Assembly (NCBI GenBank): GCA_943789455.1 | Contig: CALSUE010000003.1 | Span: 62,001 to 126,000, forward strand | Source of the DNA: an uncultured Flavobacteriaceae bacterium | Lineage (GTDB): Bacteria; Bacteroidota; Bacteroidia; Flavobacteriales; Flavobacteriaceae | Reading direction: 5' to 3' | Length of the DNA: 64,000 nucleotides | Shown: one piece after another, positions 45,865 through 55,266 of the stretch | How the letters are laid out: every line of letters starts with the position of its first letter | How positions within the stretch are numbered: position 1 is the first letter of the stretch | Translations under genes and position numbers: made by a program | Notes under the pieces: generated by a model | What the model was told of the DNA's origin: nothing | The model's database searches: none | The model's input: the letters and a program-made list of their open reading frames with translations, nothing else

Positions 45865-46899
45865 CTACTTTTTTGTTATTTCTCCCCTCAAAGATTGCTC
45901 ATAATAAAGTACAAACTCATCTTTTTTTAACCCAATCCCTAAAAGATACATCAATTTAGCAGTTGCTGATTCTGTGGTCATATCTTTAGCATCTATGACT
46001 CCTATTTTTTTTAATTGAGAACTTGTTTCATAATGACCGGGTAAAACTGATCCTCCAACACATTGAGTTACATTAATTATATAGATTCCTTTACTTATAG
46101 CATCAGAGATTAACCTGACAAACTCCTTGTTGCTAGGAGCATTCCCTGCTCCATAAGTTTCTAAAATAACGCCTTTAATACCTTTAATATTTAACATACT
46201 TTCTATCACCCCCATAGAAATACCTGGAAATAATTTAATAATTACAATATCTGTACACAAGTTTTTTCTGATGATTAGTTTTTTATTGTGTGTGGGCACC
46301 TCCAAAAAATCTTGATTAAAGTTAAGGTGAACTCCACTTTCAGCTAATGGAGGGTAATTCATTGAAGTAAATGCTTCAAATTGTTCTGCACTTAACTTGG
46401 TTGTTCTATTGGCTCTGTATAATTTATATTCAAAATATAAACAAACTTCACTTACTATTGGAAGACCATCTTTATATGCGCTTGCTATTTCTATGGAAGT
46501 AATTAGGTTTTCTTTTGCATCTGTTCTCAAATATCCAATGGGTAATTGTGAACCAGTAAAGATGACTGGCTTTGTCAAATACTCCAACATAAAACTAATG
46601 GTAGATGAAATGTAAGACATCGTATCAGAACCTGTTAAGACAACAAAACCATCATATTGTTCATAATTTTGCTCAATCATTTCGGCAATTTGAACATAGT
46701 ACTGTGTATTCATGTTTGAAGAATCTATGGGTTCATCAAACGAAAGAGAGGTGATGTTACAATCTAATTGTTTTAATTCAGGTATATTTTCTAAAATCTG
46801 ACTAAAATCAAATGCTTTTAAGGCTTTTGACTCATGATCTTTTACCATCCCGATGGTACCTCCGGTGTAAATGAGTAGTATTTTTCGTTTACTTGTCAT
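45865..46899 (-). CDS. ansA: type I (cytoplasmic) L-asparaginase
   Basis: A 344-residue asparaginase without a signal peptide. The first catalytic threonine is in YTGGTIGMV (T15 in TGGT of residues 12-15), and the second active-site group is in VVLTGSDTMSYISS. It hydrolyses asparagine to aspartate and ammonia. The gene stands alone; 217 bp separate it from exbB downstream with no further gene, and the zinc metallopeptidase is divergent upstream. Confidence 0.93.
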   Translation of the reverse strand: MTSKRKILLIYTGGTIGMVKDHESKALKAFDFSQILENIPELKQLDCNITSLSFDEPIDSSNMNTQYYVQIAEMIEQNYEQYDGFVVLTGSDTMSYISSTISFMLEYLTKPVIFTGSQLPIGYLRTDAKENLITSIEIASAYKDGLPIVSEVCLYFEYKLYRANRTTKLSAEQFEAFTSMNYPPLAESGVHLNFNQDFLEVPTHNKKLIIRKNLCTDIVIIKLFPGISMGVIESMLNIKGIKGVILETYGAGNAPSNKEFVRLISDAISKGIYIINVTQCVGGSVLPGHYETSSQLKKIGVIDAKDMTTESATAKLMYLLGIGLKKDEFVLYYEQSLRGEITKK

Positions 46900-46990
46900 T
46901 TTGTCACTATTTTTATAAAAAATTAAATTGGAATACTTTGTGATGTAAAAGTATCAAAGAAAATTGAATACTCATTTTAATACTACAAAT

Positions 46991-47689
46991 ATGATTGAAT
47001 TTTATATAATTATTGGTGCTATAGCTCTTACAAGTTGGGCGGTAAGCAATACGCTTAAGAATAAATTTAAAAAATACTCCAAAGTTCATTTGAGAAATGG
47101 CATGTCTGGTGCTGAAATAGCAGAAAAAATGTTAGCAGATCATGGCATTAAAGATGTTAAAGTGGTGTCTACTGCAGGGATGCTCACCGATCATTACGAT
47201 CCTAGAAATAAAACCGTAAATCTTAGTGCTGGTGTTTACAGTCAGAGAAATGCTGCCGCTGCCGCTGTAGCAGCTCATGAGGTGGGGCATGCTGTGCAGC
47301 ATGCACAAGCTTATGAATGGTTAACCATGCGTTCTAAATTGGTTCCTATGGTGAGCGTTTCTTCAAGATTTTCGCAATGGCTTGTTTTTGGTGGCTTAAT
47401 TTTAGGAGCTGCTTCAGACAATACTGGAATTGGGTTTTATATAGCTATCGTTGGTTTGGGTTTTATGGCTTTAGCAACCGCATTTAGTTTTATCACATTA
47501 CCTGTAGAATATGATGCAAGTAATAGAGCATTAGCCTGGTTAAAAAATAAAAATATGGTAAGTCAACAAGAATATGCTGGATCTAAAGATGCCTTAAAGT
47601 GGGCTGCCAGAACGTATTTAGTTGCTGCTTTAGGTTCTTTGGCGATGCTACTGTATTGGGGCCTACAAGTTTTAGGAAGTAGAGATTAA
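46991..47689 (+). CDS. zinc metallopeptidase (YugP/Peptidase M family, membrane)
   Basis: A protein of 232 residues from ATG 46991 (MIEFYIII), the usual family start; an ATG at 46964 would add nine residues. One helix at the start is followed by a soluble loop with the zincin motif HEVGH (96-100), then helices around 120-165 and near the C-terminus. This matches the YugP-like zinc-dependent peptidase family in the inner membrane; the substrate is unknown. A terminator shared with the convergent lepA gene follows. Confidence 0.88.
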   Translation: MIEFYIIIGAIALTSWAVSNTLKNKFKKYSKVHLRNGMSGAEIAEKMLADHGIKDVKVVSTAGMLTDHYDPRNKTVNLSAGVYSQRNAAAAAVAAHEVGHAVQHAQAYEWLTMRSKLVPMVSVSSRFSQWLVFGGLILGAASDNTGIGFYIAIVGLGFMALATAFSFITLPVEYDASNRALAWLKNKNMVSQQEYAGSKDALKWAARTYLVAALGSLAMLLYWGLQVLGSRD

Positions 47690-47705
47690 ACATTTTTTAG
47701 ATAAT

Positions 47706-47740
47706 AAAAAAAAAGCTTCGATTTCTCGAAGCTTTTTTTT
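47706..47740. terminator. bidirectional intrinsic terminator (metallopeptidase gene / lepA)
   Basis: AAAAAAGCTTCGA pairs with TCGAAGCTTTTTT on a 4-base loop between two converging genes; long A and T runs flank it on both strands. Its right end touches the lepA stop codon. Confidence 0.88.
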
Positions 47741-49535
47741 AATCATTTAACTTTAAAACAGCCATAAATGCTTCTTGTGGTATTTCTACATTTCCTACCT
47801 GACGCATTCTTTTCTTTCCTTTCTTCTGCTTTTCTAAAAGTTTACGTTTTCTAGAGATATCACCTCCATAACATTTAGCAGTTACATCTTTACGCAATGC
47901 TTTAGTGGTTTCTCTAGCTATAATTTTTGCTCCAATAGCTGCTTGAATTGGAATATCAAACTGTTGTCTTGGTATTAATTGTTTTAGTTTTTCAACAATC
48001 TTCTTTCCTATTGTATACGCGTTGTCTGCATGTAATAAGGCAGAAAGTGCATCTACTGGTTGACCGTTTAATAAAATATCAACACGCACCAACTTGGATG
48101 TTTTCATTCCTATTGGATTGTAATCAAAAGAGGCGTACCCTTTGGAAACTGTTTTTAAACGATCATAAAAATCAAAGACAATTTCTGCCAACGGCATATT
48201 GAAGGTTAACTCAACTCGTTCAGTTGTTAAATACGTTTGATTGGTAATCTCTCCGCGCTTTTCTATACACAAACTCATAACCTGTCCAACAAAATCTGAT
48301 TTTGTAATAATAGAGGCTTTAATATAGGGCTCTTCTACTCTTTCTAACTTTGAAGGCTCAGGCAAATCTGAAGGATTATTTAATAAAACTATTTCCTCAG
48401 GATTCTTCTTTGTGTAGGCATGATAAGAAACGTTAGGAACAGTTGTAATCACTGTCATATTAAATTCACGCTCTAAACGTTCTTGAATAATCTCCATATG
48501 CAGCATTCCAAGGAATCCACATCGGAAACCAAAACCTAAAGCGGCAGAACTTTCTGGAACAAATACTAAAGAAGCATCATTTAATTGTAATTTTTCCATG
48601 GAATACCTCAACTCCTCGTAATCTTCTGTATCAACTGGATAAATTCCTGCAAAAACCATGGGTTTTACATCTTCAAAACCATCTATAGTCTCTGTAGTAG
48701 GGTTTTGAGCGTCTGTAATGGTATCTCCAACTTTTACTTCTTTAGCTGTTTTAATACCTGTGATTAAATAACCAACATCACCTGTTTTTACAGATTTTTT
48801 TACAACTTGATTCAGTTTCAAAGTTCCTACCTCATCGGCAAAATACTCATTGTCTGTAGCCATAAACTTAATCCGCTGCCCTTTTTTAATTTCACCGTTT
48901 AGAATTCTAAAATAAGTTTCAATTCCTCTGTAAGAATTATATACTGAATCAAAAATTAAGGCCTGCAAAGGTGCTTCAGGGTCTCCCTTTGGTGCTGGAA
49001 TTCTATCGATAATAGCGGTTAAAATATTATCAACTCCAAAACCAGTTTTTCCACTCGCGTGAATTACCTCTTCTGGATTACAGCCTAAAAGATCTACAAT
49101 ATCATCAGTTACCTCCTCTGGATTTGCTGAAGGTAAATCTACTTTATTCAAAATTGGAATAATCTCTAAATCATTCTCTAAAGCCAAATACAAATTTGAT
49201 ATGGTTTGTGCTTGAATGCTTTGTGCTGCGTCTACTATTAATAGTGCGCCTTCACAAGCTGCTATAGAACGAGAAACTTCATAGGAAAAATCTACATGGC
49301 CAGGTGTATCAATAAGGTTTAAAATATAATCTTCCCCATTGTGTTTGTAGTCCATTTGGATGGCATGAGATTTAATGGTGATTCCACGCTCACGCTCTAA
49401 ATCCATGTTGTCTAGTAACTGATTTTGCTTTTCTCTATCAGTTACGGAACCTGTATAATCTAACAATCTGTCTGCCAACGTACTTTTACCATGATCGATA
49501 TGAGCGATAATGCAAAAGTTTCTAATATTCTTCAT
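47739..49535 (-). CDS. lepA: elongation factor 4 (LepA)
   Basis: A 598-residue translational GTPase of normal LepA length, involved in ribosome back-translocation or initiation quality. The G domain has AHIDHGKST (11-19), [12 protein letters not shown] and NKVDLPSA; the LepA-specific C-terminal domain with [32 protein letters not shown] sequence is present. It has a clear promoter at 49559-49589 and a leader of about 20 bases. Confidence 0.97.
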   Translation of the reverse strand: MKNIRNFCIIAHIDHGKSTLADRLLDYTGSVTDREKQNQLLDNMDLERERGITIKSHAIQMDYKHNGEDYILNLIDTPGHVDFSYEVSRSIAACEGALLIVDAAQSIQAQTISNLYLALENDLEIIPILNKVDLPSANPEEVTDDIVDLLGCNPEEVIHASGKTGFGVDNILTAIIDRIPAPKGDPEAPLQALIFDSVYNSYRGIETYFRILNGEIKKGQRIKFMATDNEYFADEVGTLKLNQVVKKSVKTGDVGYLITGIKTAKEVKVGDTITDAQNPTTETIDGFEDVKPMVFAGIYPVDTEDYEELRYSMEKLQLNDASLVFVPESSAALGFGFRCGFLGMLHMEIIQERLEREFNMTVITTVPNVSYHAYTKKNPEEIVLLNNPSDLPEPSKLERVEEPYIKASIITKSDFVGQVMSLCIEKRGEITNQTYLTTERVELTFNMPLAEIVFDFYDRLKTVSKGYASFDYNPIGMKTSKLVRVDILLNGQPVDALSALLHADNAYTIGKKIVEKLKQLIPRQQFDIPIQAAIGAKIIARETTKALRKDVTAKCYGGDISRKRKLLEKQKKGKKRMRQVGNVEIPQEAFMAVLKLND

Positions 49536-49558
49536 GCGTTACATTATTTTTAAGGATG

Positions 49559-49589
49559 CAAATATAAGTGATTTAGAAAGTTGACACAA
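49559..49589 (-). promoter_or_regulatory. promoter of lepA
   Basis: On the minus strand TTG (49587-49589) and TATATTTG (49559-49566) are separated by exactly 20 bp. The start of transcription would lie near 49553, about 20 bases before the ATG. Confidence 0.75.
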
Positions 49590-49708
49590 TAAAAACATTT
49601 TCTGAAATGCATTCAAATTTAAAAATATAGCCCTTATATTAAAATAAAAAATAAGATCTTAGTGATTCTATTTTAATTGAATTAAAAATACGCTAATAAA
49701 AAACAATT

Positions 49709-50299
49709 ATGAAGATGAAAATAATCTTATCAATTTTTGGAATTATTTTAGTACTATTTGTTATTTCTCAACTCTTTTTTTTAAACAGTCAACGGAATAT
49801 TGAAACCTATGCTTTTACAATAATTGACTCCTATGAAACAATTGAAATTAGACAATATGAGGCATCGTTATTTACTTCAGTTCAAATGCCTTCAAACAAT
49901 TATCGTAAAACTTCAAGTAAAGGGTTTTCTGTTTTAGCAGGGTATATTTTTGGAGGTAATGATAAAAAAGAAAAAATAGCTATGACCTCACCAGTAGCCA
50001 TGTCTTTAAAAGATTCCACTACAATGCTATTTTTAGTTCCAAAAAAATACACAAGAGATAATCTACCAGTACCTAATGATTCAAGCATAGAGTTTAAAGA
50101 TATCCCTGAAAAAAGAGTGGCTGCAATTTCTTTTGGTGGTTGGGCTAGTGATTCAAAAATAGCATCCTTTAAAAGCAAATTAATTACCGCTTTAAATACT
50201 AAAGAGATAGAGTATACCGATAACTTTTATTTTTTAGGATACAATGCCCCAATGGAAGTTTTTAAAAGAAAGAATGAGATAATTGTTGAGTTAAAATAA
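49709..50299 (+). CDS. SOUL family heme-binding-like protein
   Basis: A 196-residue protein with one N-terminal hydrophobic helix or signal (about 4-24), then a SOUL/HBP-like domain: YETIEIRQYEASLFTSV, GFSVLAGYIFGGNDKKEKIAMTSPVAM and the NAPMEVFKRKNEI end are characteristic. Some SOUL proteins bind heme, others do not; the sequence does not decide. It stands alone; the 341 bases after its stop hold a 67-bp tandem array and no gene. Confidence 0.88.
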   Translation: MKMKIILSIFGIILVLFVISQLFFLNSQRNIETYAFTIIDSYETIEIRQYEASLFTSVQMPSNNYRKTSSKGFSVLAGYIFGGNDKKEKIAMTSPVAMSLKDSTTMLFLVPKKYTRDNLPVPNDSSIEFKDIPEKRVAAISFGGWASDSKIASFKSKLITALNTKEIEYTDNFYFLGYNAPMEVFKRKNEIIVELK

Positions 50300-50302
50300 C
50301 CT

Positions 50303-50677
50303 CCTCTATTCTTGCCATTTTGCAATAAACAAGTTGGTATCTTACTGAAGGTCATTTCAGAATGTCAATCCTCTACTCTTGCCATTCTGCAATAAACAAG
50401 TTGGTATCTTACTGAAGGTCATTTCAGAATGTCAATCCTCTACTCTTGCCATTCTGCAATAAACAAGTTGGTATCTTACTGAAGGTCATTTCAGAATGTT
50501 AATCCTTTACTCTTGCCATTCTGCAATAAACAAGTTGGTATCTTACTGAAGGTCATTTCAGAATGTCAATCCTTTACTCTTGCCATTCTGCAATAAACAA
50601 GTTGGTATCTTACTGAAGGTCATTTCAGAATGTTAATCCTTTACTCTTGCCATTCTGCAATAAACAAGTTGGTATCT
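50303..50677. repeat. 67-bp tandem repeat array derived from the 3' end of the PD40 gene
   Basis: Five complete 67-bp units start at 50303, 50370, 50437, 50504 and 50571, and a sixth, partial unit (50638-50677) is the 3' end of the PD40 gene itself. Each unit carries 40 bp copied from the gene end (codons for TNLFIAEWQE and the stop) plus 27 bp of downstream sequence. Units differ only by a few C/T changes. The array fills the whole gap between the SOUL gene and the PD40 gene; nothing else is seen there. Confidence 0.93.
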
Positions 50678-51735
50678 CTACCACCTCCATTATTTCTATT
50701 AGAGGAGAATGCTAGCCATTTTCCATCATTTGAAAATACAGGAAAAGCATCAAAAGTTTCACCATGGGTAATTCTTTTTAAGTTTTTACCATCCAAATCA
50801 ATCATGTATAAATTAAATGGAAACCCTCTTTCTGCCTCAAAATTTGATGAAAATAAAATTTTCTCACCAGAAGGGTGAAAAAATGGACTCCAATTCGCAT
50901 TTCCTAAATTGGTTAATTTTTTAAGATTTGAGCCATCTGAGTTACAGATATATAATTCCATCTCCGTTGGTTCAACTAAACCTTCAGCTAATAAATCTTT
51001 GTAGGCCTTTATCTCCTCATCAGATTTAGGTCTAGATGATCTAAAAATTAATTTCGTTCCATCTGGTGAAAAGAAAGCACCTCCATCATATCCTAGCTCA
51101 TCCGTGATTTGTTTCACATCTGTTCCATCTATATTCATAGTATACAACTCTAAATCTCCACTTCTAGTGGATGTGAACACTATCTTATCTCCTTTTGGAG
51201 ACACAGTGGCTTCGGCATCGTATCCTTTTTCATTAGTCAATTGAGCTACAATATTTCCTTCTAAATCAGAAACAAAAATATCATAACTGTCATAGATTGG
51301 CCATACATAACGTCCGTTTTTTCGAAGGGGTGCTGGCGGACATTCTTCACCTCCTAGGTGAGTAGAACCATATACATAATGTTTATTGTCTGGCAAAAAA
51401 TAGGCACAGGTAGTTCGCCCTTTTCCAGTACTTATCATAGGCGGTACTTTTTCTGAAAAATTTTCATTAATATTCATTAAAAACATTTGATCACATTCAA
51501 CATTCCATTCTTTATTATTGGATTGAAATATTAATTGTTGATCATCAAAACTCCAGTAAGCCTCTGCATTATCTCCCCCAAATGTAATTTGACGAATACT
51601 CTTAAAATGTACTTCTTCAGCAAAAATGAGTGAATCATTGCCAGCGACTAGCTTATCTGTTTTTTTAGAATTTGTATTGGTGCAGCTTATACTAAAAATA
51701 GTAATTAATAAAAGTGATAATACTCTAAATTTCAT
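50641..51735 (-). CDS. TolB-like PD40 beta-propeller lipoprotein
   Basis: A 364-residue protein with a lipoprotein signal peptide (lipobox FSISC, Cys 18). The mature part consists of repeated WD40-like PD40 blades, each with a pattern such as SPKGDKIVFTSTRSGDLELYTMNIDG, SPDGTKLIFRSSR, HPSGEKILFSS and SNDGKWLAFSSNR. TolB-type propellers bind proteins in the periplasm; no catalytic domain is attached. Its last 40 bases are the seed of the tandem array that follows, so the messenger's 3' region varies with copy number. The M28 peptidase gene is divergent, 48 bp away. Confidence 0.88.
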   Translation of the reverse strand: MKFRVLSLLLITIFSISCTNTNSKKTDKLVAGNDSLIFAEEVHFKSIRQITFGGDNAEAYWSFDDQQLIFQSNNKEWNVECDQMFLMNINENFSEKVPPMISTGKGRTTCAYFLPDNKHYVYGSTHLGGEECPPAPLRKNGRYVWPIYDSYDIFVSDLEGNIVAQLTNEKGYDAEATVSPKGDKIVFTSTRSGDLELYTMNIDGTDVKQITDELGYDGGAFFSPDGTKLIFRSSRPKSDEEIKAYKDLLAEGLVEPTEMELYICNSDGSNLKKLTNLGNANWSPFFHPSGEKILFSSNFEAERGFPFNLYMIDLDGKNLKRITHGETFDAFPVFSNDGKWLAFSSNRNNGGGRDTNLFIAEWQE

Positions 51736-51753
51736 ATCGTTGTTTTTAATGCT

Positions 51754-51761
51754 TAATTTTG
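51754..51761 (+). promoter_or_regulatory. possible -7 element of the M28 peptidase gene
   Basis: TAATTTTG fits the -7 consensus and lies 22 bp before the ATG in the short divergent gap. No well-placed -33 TTG is found. Confidence 0.38.
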
Positions 51762-51783
51762 AACAAAAATAATACTATTTCTT

Positions 51784-53007
51784 ATGAGAAACTTTCCAAT
51801 TTTATTCTTTTTAATTTTATGTGGTTCTTGTTCAAAGGAAGTTTCGAATAAAAGTCAAATAAAAACTGATGTAGTTTATTTAGCAGACGATTTATTAGAG
51901 GGAAGACAAACAGGAACTGAAGGTGAGAAGAAAGCGGCAACCTATATAGCCCAGCGCTATAAACAGCTGGGATTAATTGCCAAAGGAACAAAGAATTTTG
52001 AACAAGAATTTTCTTTTATTCCAAAAACAGACCCTCATTCTGAGGTAAGATTTACAAAAAATGAAGACGGAACTATAACTGGAAGAAATGTGATCGGGTT
52101 CATAGATAACGATGTTCAAAACACCGTTATTATTGGTGCGCATTTTGACCATCTAGGATATGGTGGCGACGGTTCTCTATATAGAGATTCTATAAAAGCA
52201 ATTCATAATGGAGCTGATGACAATGCAAGCGGAACAGCTGTTATGATAGATTTAGCAAGAAGGTTAAAAAACAAAAACACAAATAATAATTATTTGTTTA
52301 TTGCTTTTTCTGGAGAAGAAATGGGATTACTTGGCTCTAATTATTTTGTAAAGAACCCTACAATAAACACCAAAACTGTGTCGTATATGATTAATATGGA
52401 TATGGTTGGTAGATTAAAAAAAGATAGTGCACTTGCTGTTTATGGAACAGGAACGTCTCCAATGTTTAAACAGGTTTTGAATGCTCATAACAACAAATTT
52501 AAACTGATTGAAAACGAGTCTGGAGTTGGACCAAGTGATCATACGAGTTTTTATTTAGCCGACATCCCTGTATTGCATTTTTTCACAGGACAACACGAAG
52601 ATTATCACAAACCTGGTGATGACGCAGAGAAATTAAACTATCAAGGCATGGAGACCATCTCTGATTATATTTTTGATATTATTTCTGATCTTGATGACAA
52701 TGGAAAATTAGCCTTTAGAAAGACAAAAAACGAAAGTGAAATCACTCCCAGATTTAAAGTTGGTTTGGGGGTAATTCCAGACTACTTGTTCGATGGAAAA
52801 GGCATGCGAATAGATGGTGTTTCTGAAGGAAGACCTGCGGAAAAGGGAGGACTTCTAAAAGGCGACATTGTTATTCAATTAGGAGACAGCATCGTTACAG
52901 ATATGATGAGTTATATGAGAGCCTTATCTGTTTTTGATACAGGAGATAAGACTACTGTTATGGTAAAGCGAGGAAATAAAGAGGTTCGTTCCGTCATAGA
53001 GTTTTAA
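51784..53007 (+). CDS. M28 family zinc aminopeptidase lipoprotein with PDZ domain
   Basis: A 407-residue protein with a lipoprotein signal (CGSC lipobox, Cys 16). The peptidase domain shows the M28 zinc ligands and catalytic acids: GAHFDHLG, GADDNASGTA, FSGEEMGLLGS, NMDMVGR and a final HEDYHKPGDD histidine. A C-terminal PDZ domain (about 315-405, GLGVIPDYLFDGKGMRIDGV, then GGLLKGDIVIQLGD) follows. It probably trims peptides in the periplasm or at the cell surface. It is divergent from the PD40 gene. Confidence 0.92.
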   Translation: MRNFPILFFLILCGSCSKEVSNKSQIKTDVVYLADDLLEGRQTGTEGEKKAATYIAQRYKQLGLIAKGTKNFEQEFSFIPKTDPHSEVRFTKNEDGTITGRNVIGFIDNDVQNTVIIGAHFDHLGYGGDGSLYRDSIKAIHNGADDNASGTAVMIDLARRLKNKNTNNNYLFIAFSGEEMGLLGSNYFVKNPTINTKTVSYMINMDMVGRLKKDSALAVYGTGTSPMFKQVLNAHNNKFKLIENESGVGPSDHTSFYLADIPVLHFFTGQHEDYHKPGDDAEKLNYQGMETISDYIFDIISDLDDNGKLAFRKTKNESEITPRFKVGLGVIPDYLFDGKGMRIDGVSEGRPAEKGGLLKGDIVIQLGDSIVTDMMSYMRALSVFDTGDKTTVMVKRGNKEVRSVIEF

Positions 53008-53080
53008 TCTTAAATTTTTACACTAAATTGCAATAGCTCAGTGTGCTATTATTTATTAATAATTCAAAGTAGTTGAATTT

Positions 53081-53425
53081 ATGAAATTTAAATACCTTAT
53101 TCTAAGTTCCTTATTCCTTGTGCTCTCTCTCAGTAGCTGCTCGACAGCCACTATTGAAGAAGTGATCATAACAGAACCTGTTACCTATGATACTGATGTA
53201 AGTATTATTATAAGTAATAATTGTCTTCCATGTCATGCTGGTGGATTTCCCTCTGCAGGTTTAAATCTTGAGGGGTATTCAAATGTAAGATCATCAACTG
53301 AAAATGGAAATCTGTTGAGTAGAATTAATAGCATCTCTAACCCAATGCCTCAGAGTGGTCCAATGGCACCAGATTTAATTGCTACCATAGAGCAATGGGC
53401 TGAGGACGGTTTTATTGAAAATTAA
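53081..53425 (+). CDS. small c-type cytochrome lipoprotein
   Basis: A 114-residue protein with a lipoprotein signal (LSSC, Cys 20) and a single heme-binding motif CLPCH preceded by VSIIISNNC, typical of the short c-type cytochromes encoded beside YceI genes in Bacteroidota. NPMPQSGPMAP holds candidate methionine axial ligands. It is first of a cluster with YceI, an OB-fold gene and a DUF5777 barrel, 12 bp before yceI. Confidence 0.82.
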   Translation: MKFKYLILSSLFLVLSLSSCSTATIEEVIITEPVTYDTDVSIIISNNCLPCHAGGFPSAGLNLEGYSNVRSSTENGNLLSRINSISNPMPQSGPMAPDLIATIEQWAEDGFIEN

Positions 53426-53437
53426 AAATATAAACTC

Positions 53438-53983
53438 ATGAAAAAAATAGCACTAATTCTATTTTTATTGATAAGTTTCTCAACTTTTGCTCAAAAATAT
53501 TTCACAAAAACTGGGAATACTCAATTCAAAGCTTCAGTAGAAGCTTTTGAACCAGTAGAAGCAACAAACAACAGTACTACCGCAATTATAAATATAAATT
53601 CTGGAGAAATTGCTTCCTTACTTTTTGTAAAAGCTTTTAATTTTAGAGTTGCTCTTATGCAGGAACATTTTAATGAAAACTACATGGATTCTAGCACTTT
53701 CCCGAAAGCGACTTTTAAAGGATCAATCTCTGATTTTAATTTCTCAAATATTTCAAGCACTGAAAAAAAACTTCTCCTTAAAGGAATATTAACCGTTAGA
53801 GGAGTTGAAAAAGAAATTGAAACACTTGCAACGTTTTCAAAAAAAGAAGATAAATTGCTTATGGTAACTTCATTTGGGGTTAAACCAGAAGATTTTAATA
53901 TTAAAATCCCCAAAATTGTGAGTAGTAAAATAGCAGGAACAATTAATATTTCTTTAGCGTATGAGTTTATCAAAAAAAAATAA
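53438..53983 (+). CDS. YceI family periplasmic protein
   Basis: A 181-residue protein with a signal peptide (cleavage near FSTFAQ, residue 18). The lipocalin-like YceI fold is recognisable from FNFRVALMQEHFNENYMDSSTFPKATFKG and LKGILTVRGVEKEIE. YceI proteins bind isoprenoid-type lipids such as polyprenols or quinones. It follows the c-type cytochrome gene by 12 bp; the broken OB-fold gene begins inside its last codons. Confidence 0.92.
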   Translation: MKKIALILFLLISFSTFAQKYFTKTGNTQFKASVEAFEPVEATNNSTTAIININSGEIASLLFVKAFNFRVALMQEHFNENYMDSSTFPKATFKGSISDFNFSNISSTEKKLLLKGILTVRGVEKEIETLATFSKKEDKLLMVTSFGVKPEDFNIKIPKIVSSKIAGTINISLAYEFIKKK

Positions 53984-54349
53984 GTTTATCATTACTATTT
54001 CTTCTTGTTTTCAGTGTTATTGGTTTTACCATTTACACCTATGCTATGCGACCCCCTACTGCAATTGAAAACAAAAAAATAGACTTTAGCGGTGCTTCAG
54101 ATGAATTACTTCTCAAGATCATAGATCATACTGAAGAATGGCAAGATAAAATAGTTGTTGTATCCGGAGACAGTAACTACTATAGACGATAAAGGGATTA
54201 TGCTATCAAGTAAAATTTACTGTCAATTAAAACAAGTGACTGACCTTCAGAAAATAAATCCTTCAAATAATATCTCTATAAAAGGAAGAATTATTGGATA
54301 TGACGATTTATTAGAAGAACTAAAATTAGATCAATGTATTATTCAATAA
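53961..54349 (+). pseudogene. OB-fold (tRNA_anti-like) protein gene with two apparent frameshifts
   Basis: Three reading frames together spell one protein of about 128 residues. ATG 53961 opens MSLSKK; removing one A from the A9 run at 53972-53980 continues as a membrane helix (ISLSLLFLLVFSVIGFTIY) and a domain start (DFSGASDELLLKIIDHTEEW); removing the G near 54165 joins VVVSG to TVTTIDDKGIMLSSKIYC and IKGRIIGYDDLLEELKLDQC. This is the pattern of the small OB-fold tRNA_anti-like proteins found beside YceI genes. With the sequence as given no intact product is made. It is either a decayed gene or a gene with two sequencing insertions. Confidence 0.72.
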
Positions 54350-54360
54350 GCACCATCATT

Positions 54361-55212
54361 ATGTTTAAAAAAAACTTATTTATTTTTTGTGCCTTTATGC
54401 TAGTATTCTCTAGCCTTTCTGCTCAAGACGATTTACTAGATGAATTAAATGAAAATACCACAGACAGCTCTTATGAAATGCCTGCGTTCAAAGCTATGAA
54501 AATTGGAAATCTTCAATCTACAAAAATGGCAGATCAAGGTGATTTTTATTTAATTGTTTCACACAGATTTGGTCCTTTGAAAGATGGATTTGACACTTTT
54601 CTTGGCTTAGATGAAGCCAGTACTAAAATTCAATTGCTATACTCTTTTTGGGAAGGTGTTCAATTTAGTATTAGTAGAGAATCTTACAACAGAACCTTAG
54701 CTGCTTCAGCAAAAATTCGTTTGGCTAGACAATCTAAGGACTTTCCCGTAAATCTCGTAACCTACGCTACGGTAAATAGAAATACATTAATTGATGAAAC
54801 TATTTTTCCAGATTTAAAATCTAGTGATCGCCAAAGTTATGCAACCCAATTATTGGTTTCTAGACGGTTTTCTGATAAATTTTCTTTTCAACTTGCTCCA
54901 ACATTTATCAGAGAAAATCTTCAAAATTTAAATGTAGTTCCAGAGGAAAAATTCAATCAATTTGCGCTTGGTTTTGGTGGACGTTATAAGTTGAGTAAAC
55001 GTGTTAGCTTTAATGCAGAATATGTTTATAATGCGAGTAGAGCAGAAAGCTCTCCTTTTGACAACTCCTATGCTTTTGGTCTAGACATTGAAACTGGCGG
55101 ACATGTATTTCAATTATTATTTACCAATTCACAATCTAGTAACGAACCAGGGTTTATGAGTAGCGCTGAAGGGGATATGGTTTTCGGATTTAATGTCGTT
55201 AGAGTATTTTAA
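54361..55212 (+). CDS. DUF5777 family outer-membrane beta-barrel protein
   Basis: A protein of 283 residues from ATG 54361 (MFKKNLFIF); the ATG at 54334 would place nine unlikely residues before the signal peptide. Signal cleavage near SSLSAQ is followed by KAMKIGNLQSTKMADQGDFYLIVSHRFGPLKDG, characteristic of DUF5777, then amphipathic strands to the C-terminal GFNVVRVF. The family is an uncharacterised outer-membrane barrel regularly encoded beside small cytochrome c and YceI genes, as here. Confidence 0.85.
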   Translation: MFKKNLFIFCAFMLVFSSLSAQDDLLDELNENTTDSSYEMPAFKAMKIGNLQSTKMADQGDFYLIVSHRFGPLKDGFDTFLGLDEASTKIQLLYSFWEGVQFSISRESYNRTLAASAKIRLARQSKDFPVNLVTYATVNRNTLIDETIFPDLKSSDRQSYATQLLVSRRFSDKFSFQLAPTFIRENLQNLNVVPEEKFNQFALGFGGRYKLSKRVSFNAEYVYNASRAESSPFDNSYAFGLDIETGGHVFQLLFTNSQSSNEPGFMSSAEGDMVFGFNVVRVF

Positions 55213-55234
55213 TTATTTTTTGAATTCATCAGTT

Positions 55235-55266
55235 TTGGACTCTGACTAATAAAAACACTAATTTTG
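55235..55266 (+). promoter_or_regulatory. promoter of dusB
   Basis: TTG (55235-55237, within TTTTGG) and TAATTTTG (55259-55266) are 21 bp apart. Transcription would start near 55272, twelve bases before a TTG codon (55284) that fits the family N-terminus, and well upstream of the first in-frame ATG (55339). Confidence 0.68.

Noticed and set aside
50303-50677. CRISPR-like repeat array
   Set aside because: Repeats are contiguous with no unique spacers, the unit contains a gene end, and no cas genes are present.
54155-54349. Separate small gene starting with TTG at 54155
   Set aside because: It is the C-terminal half of an OB-fold protein whose N-terminal half lies directly upstream in another frame.
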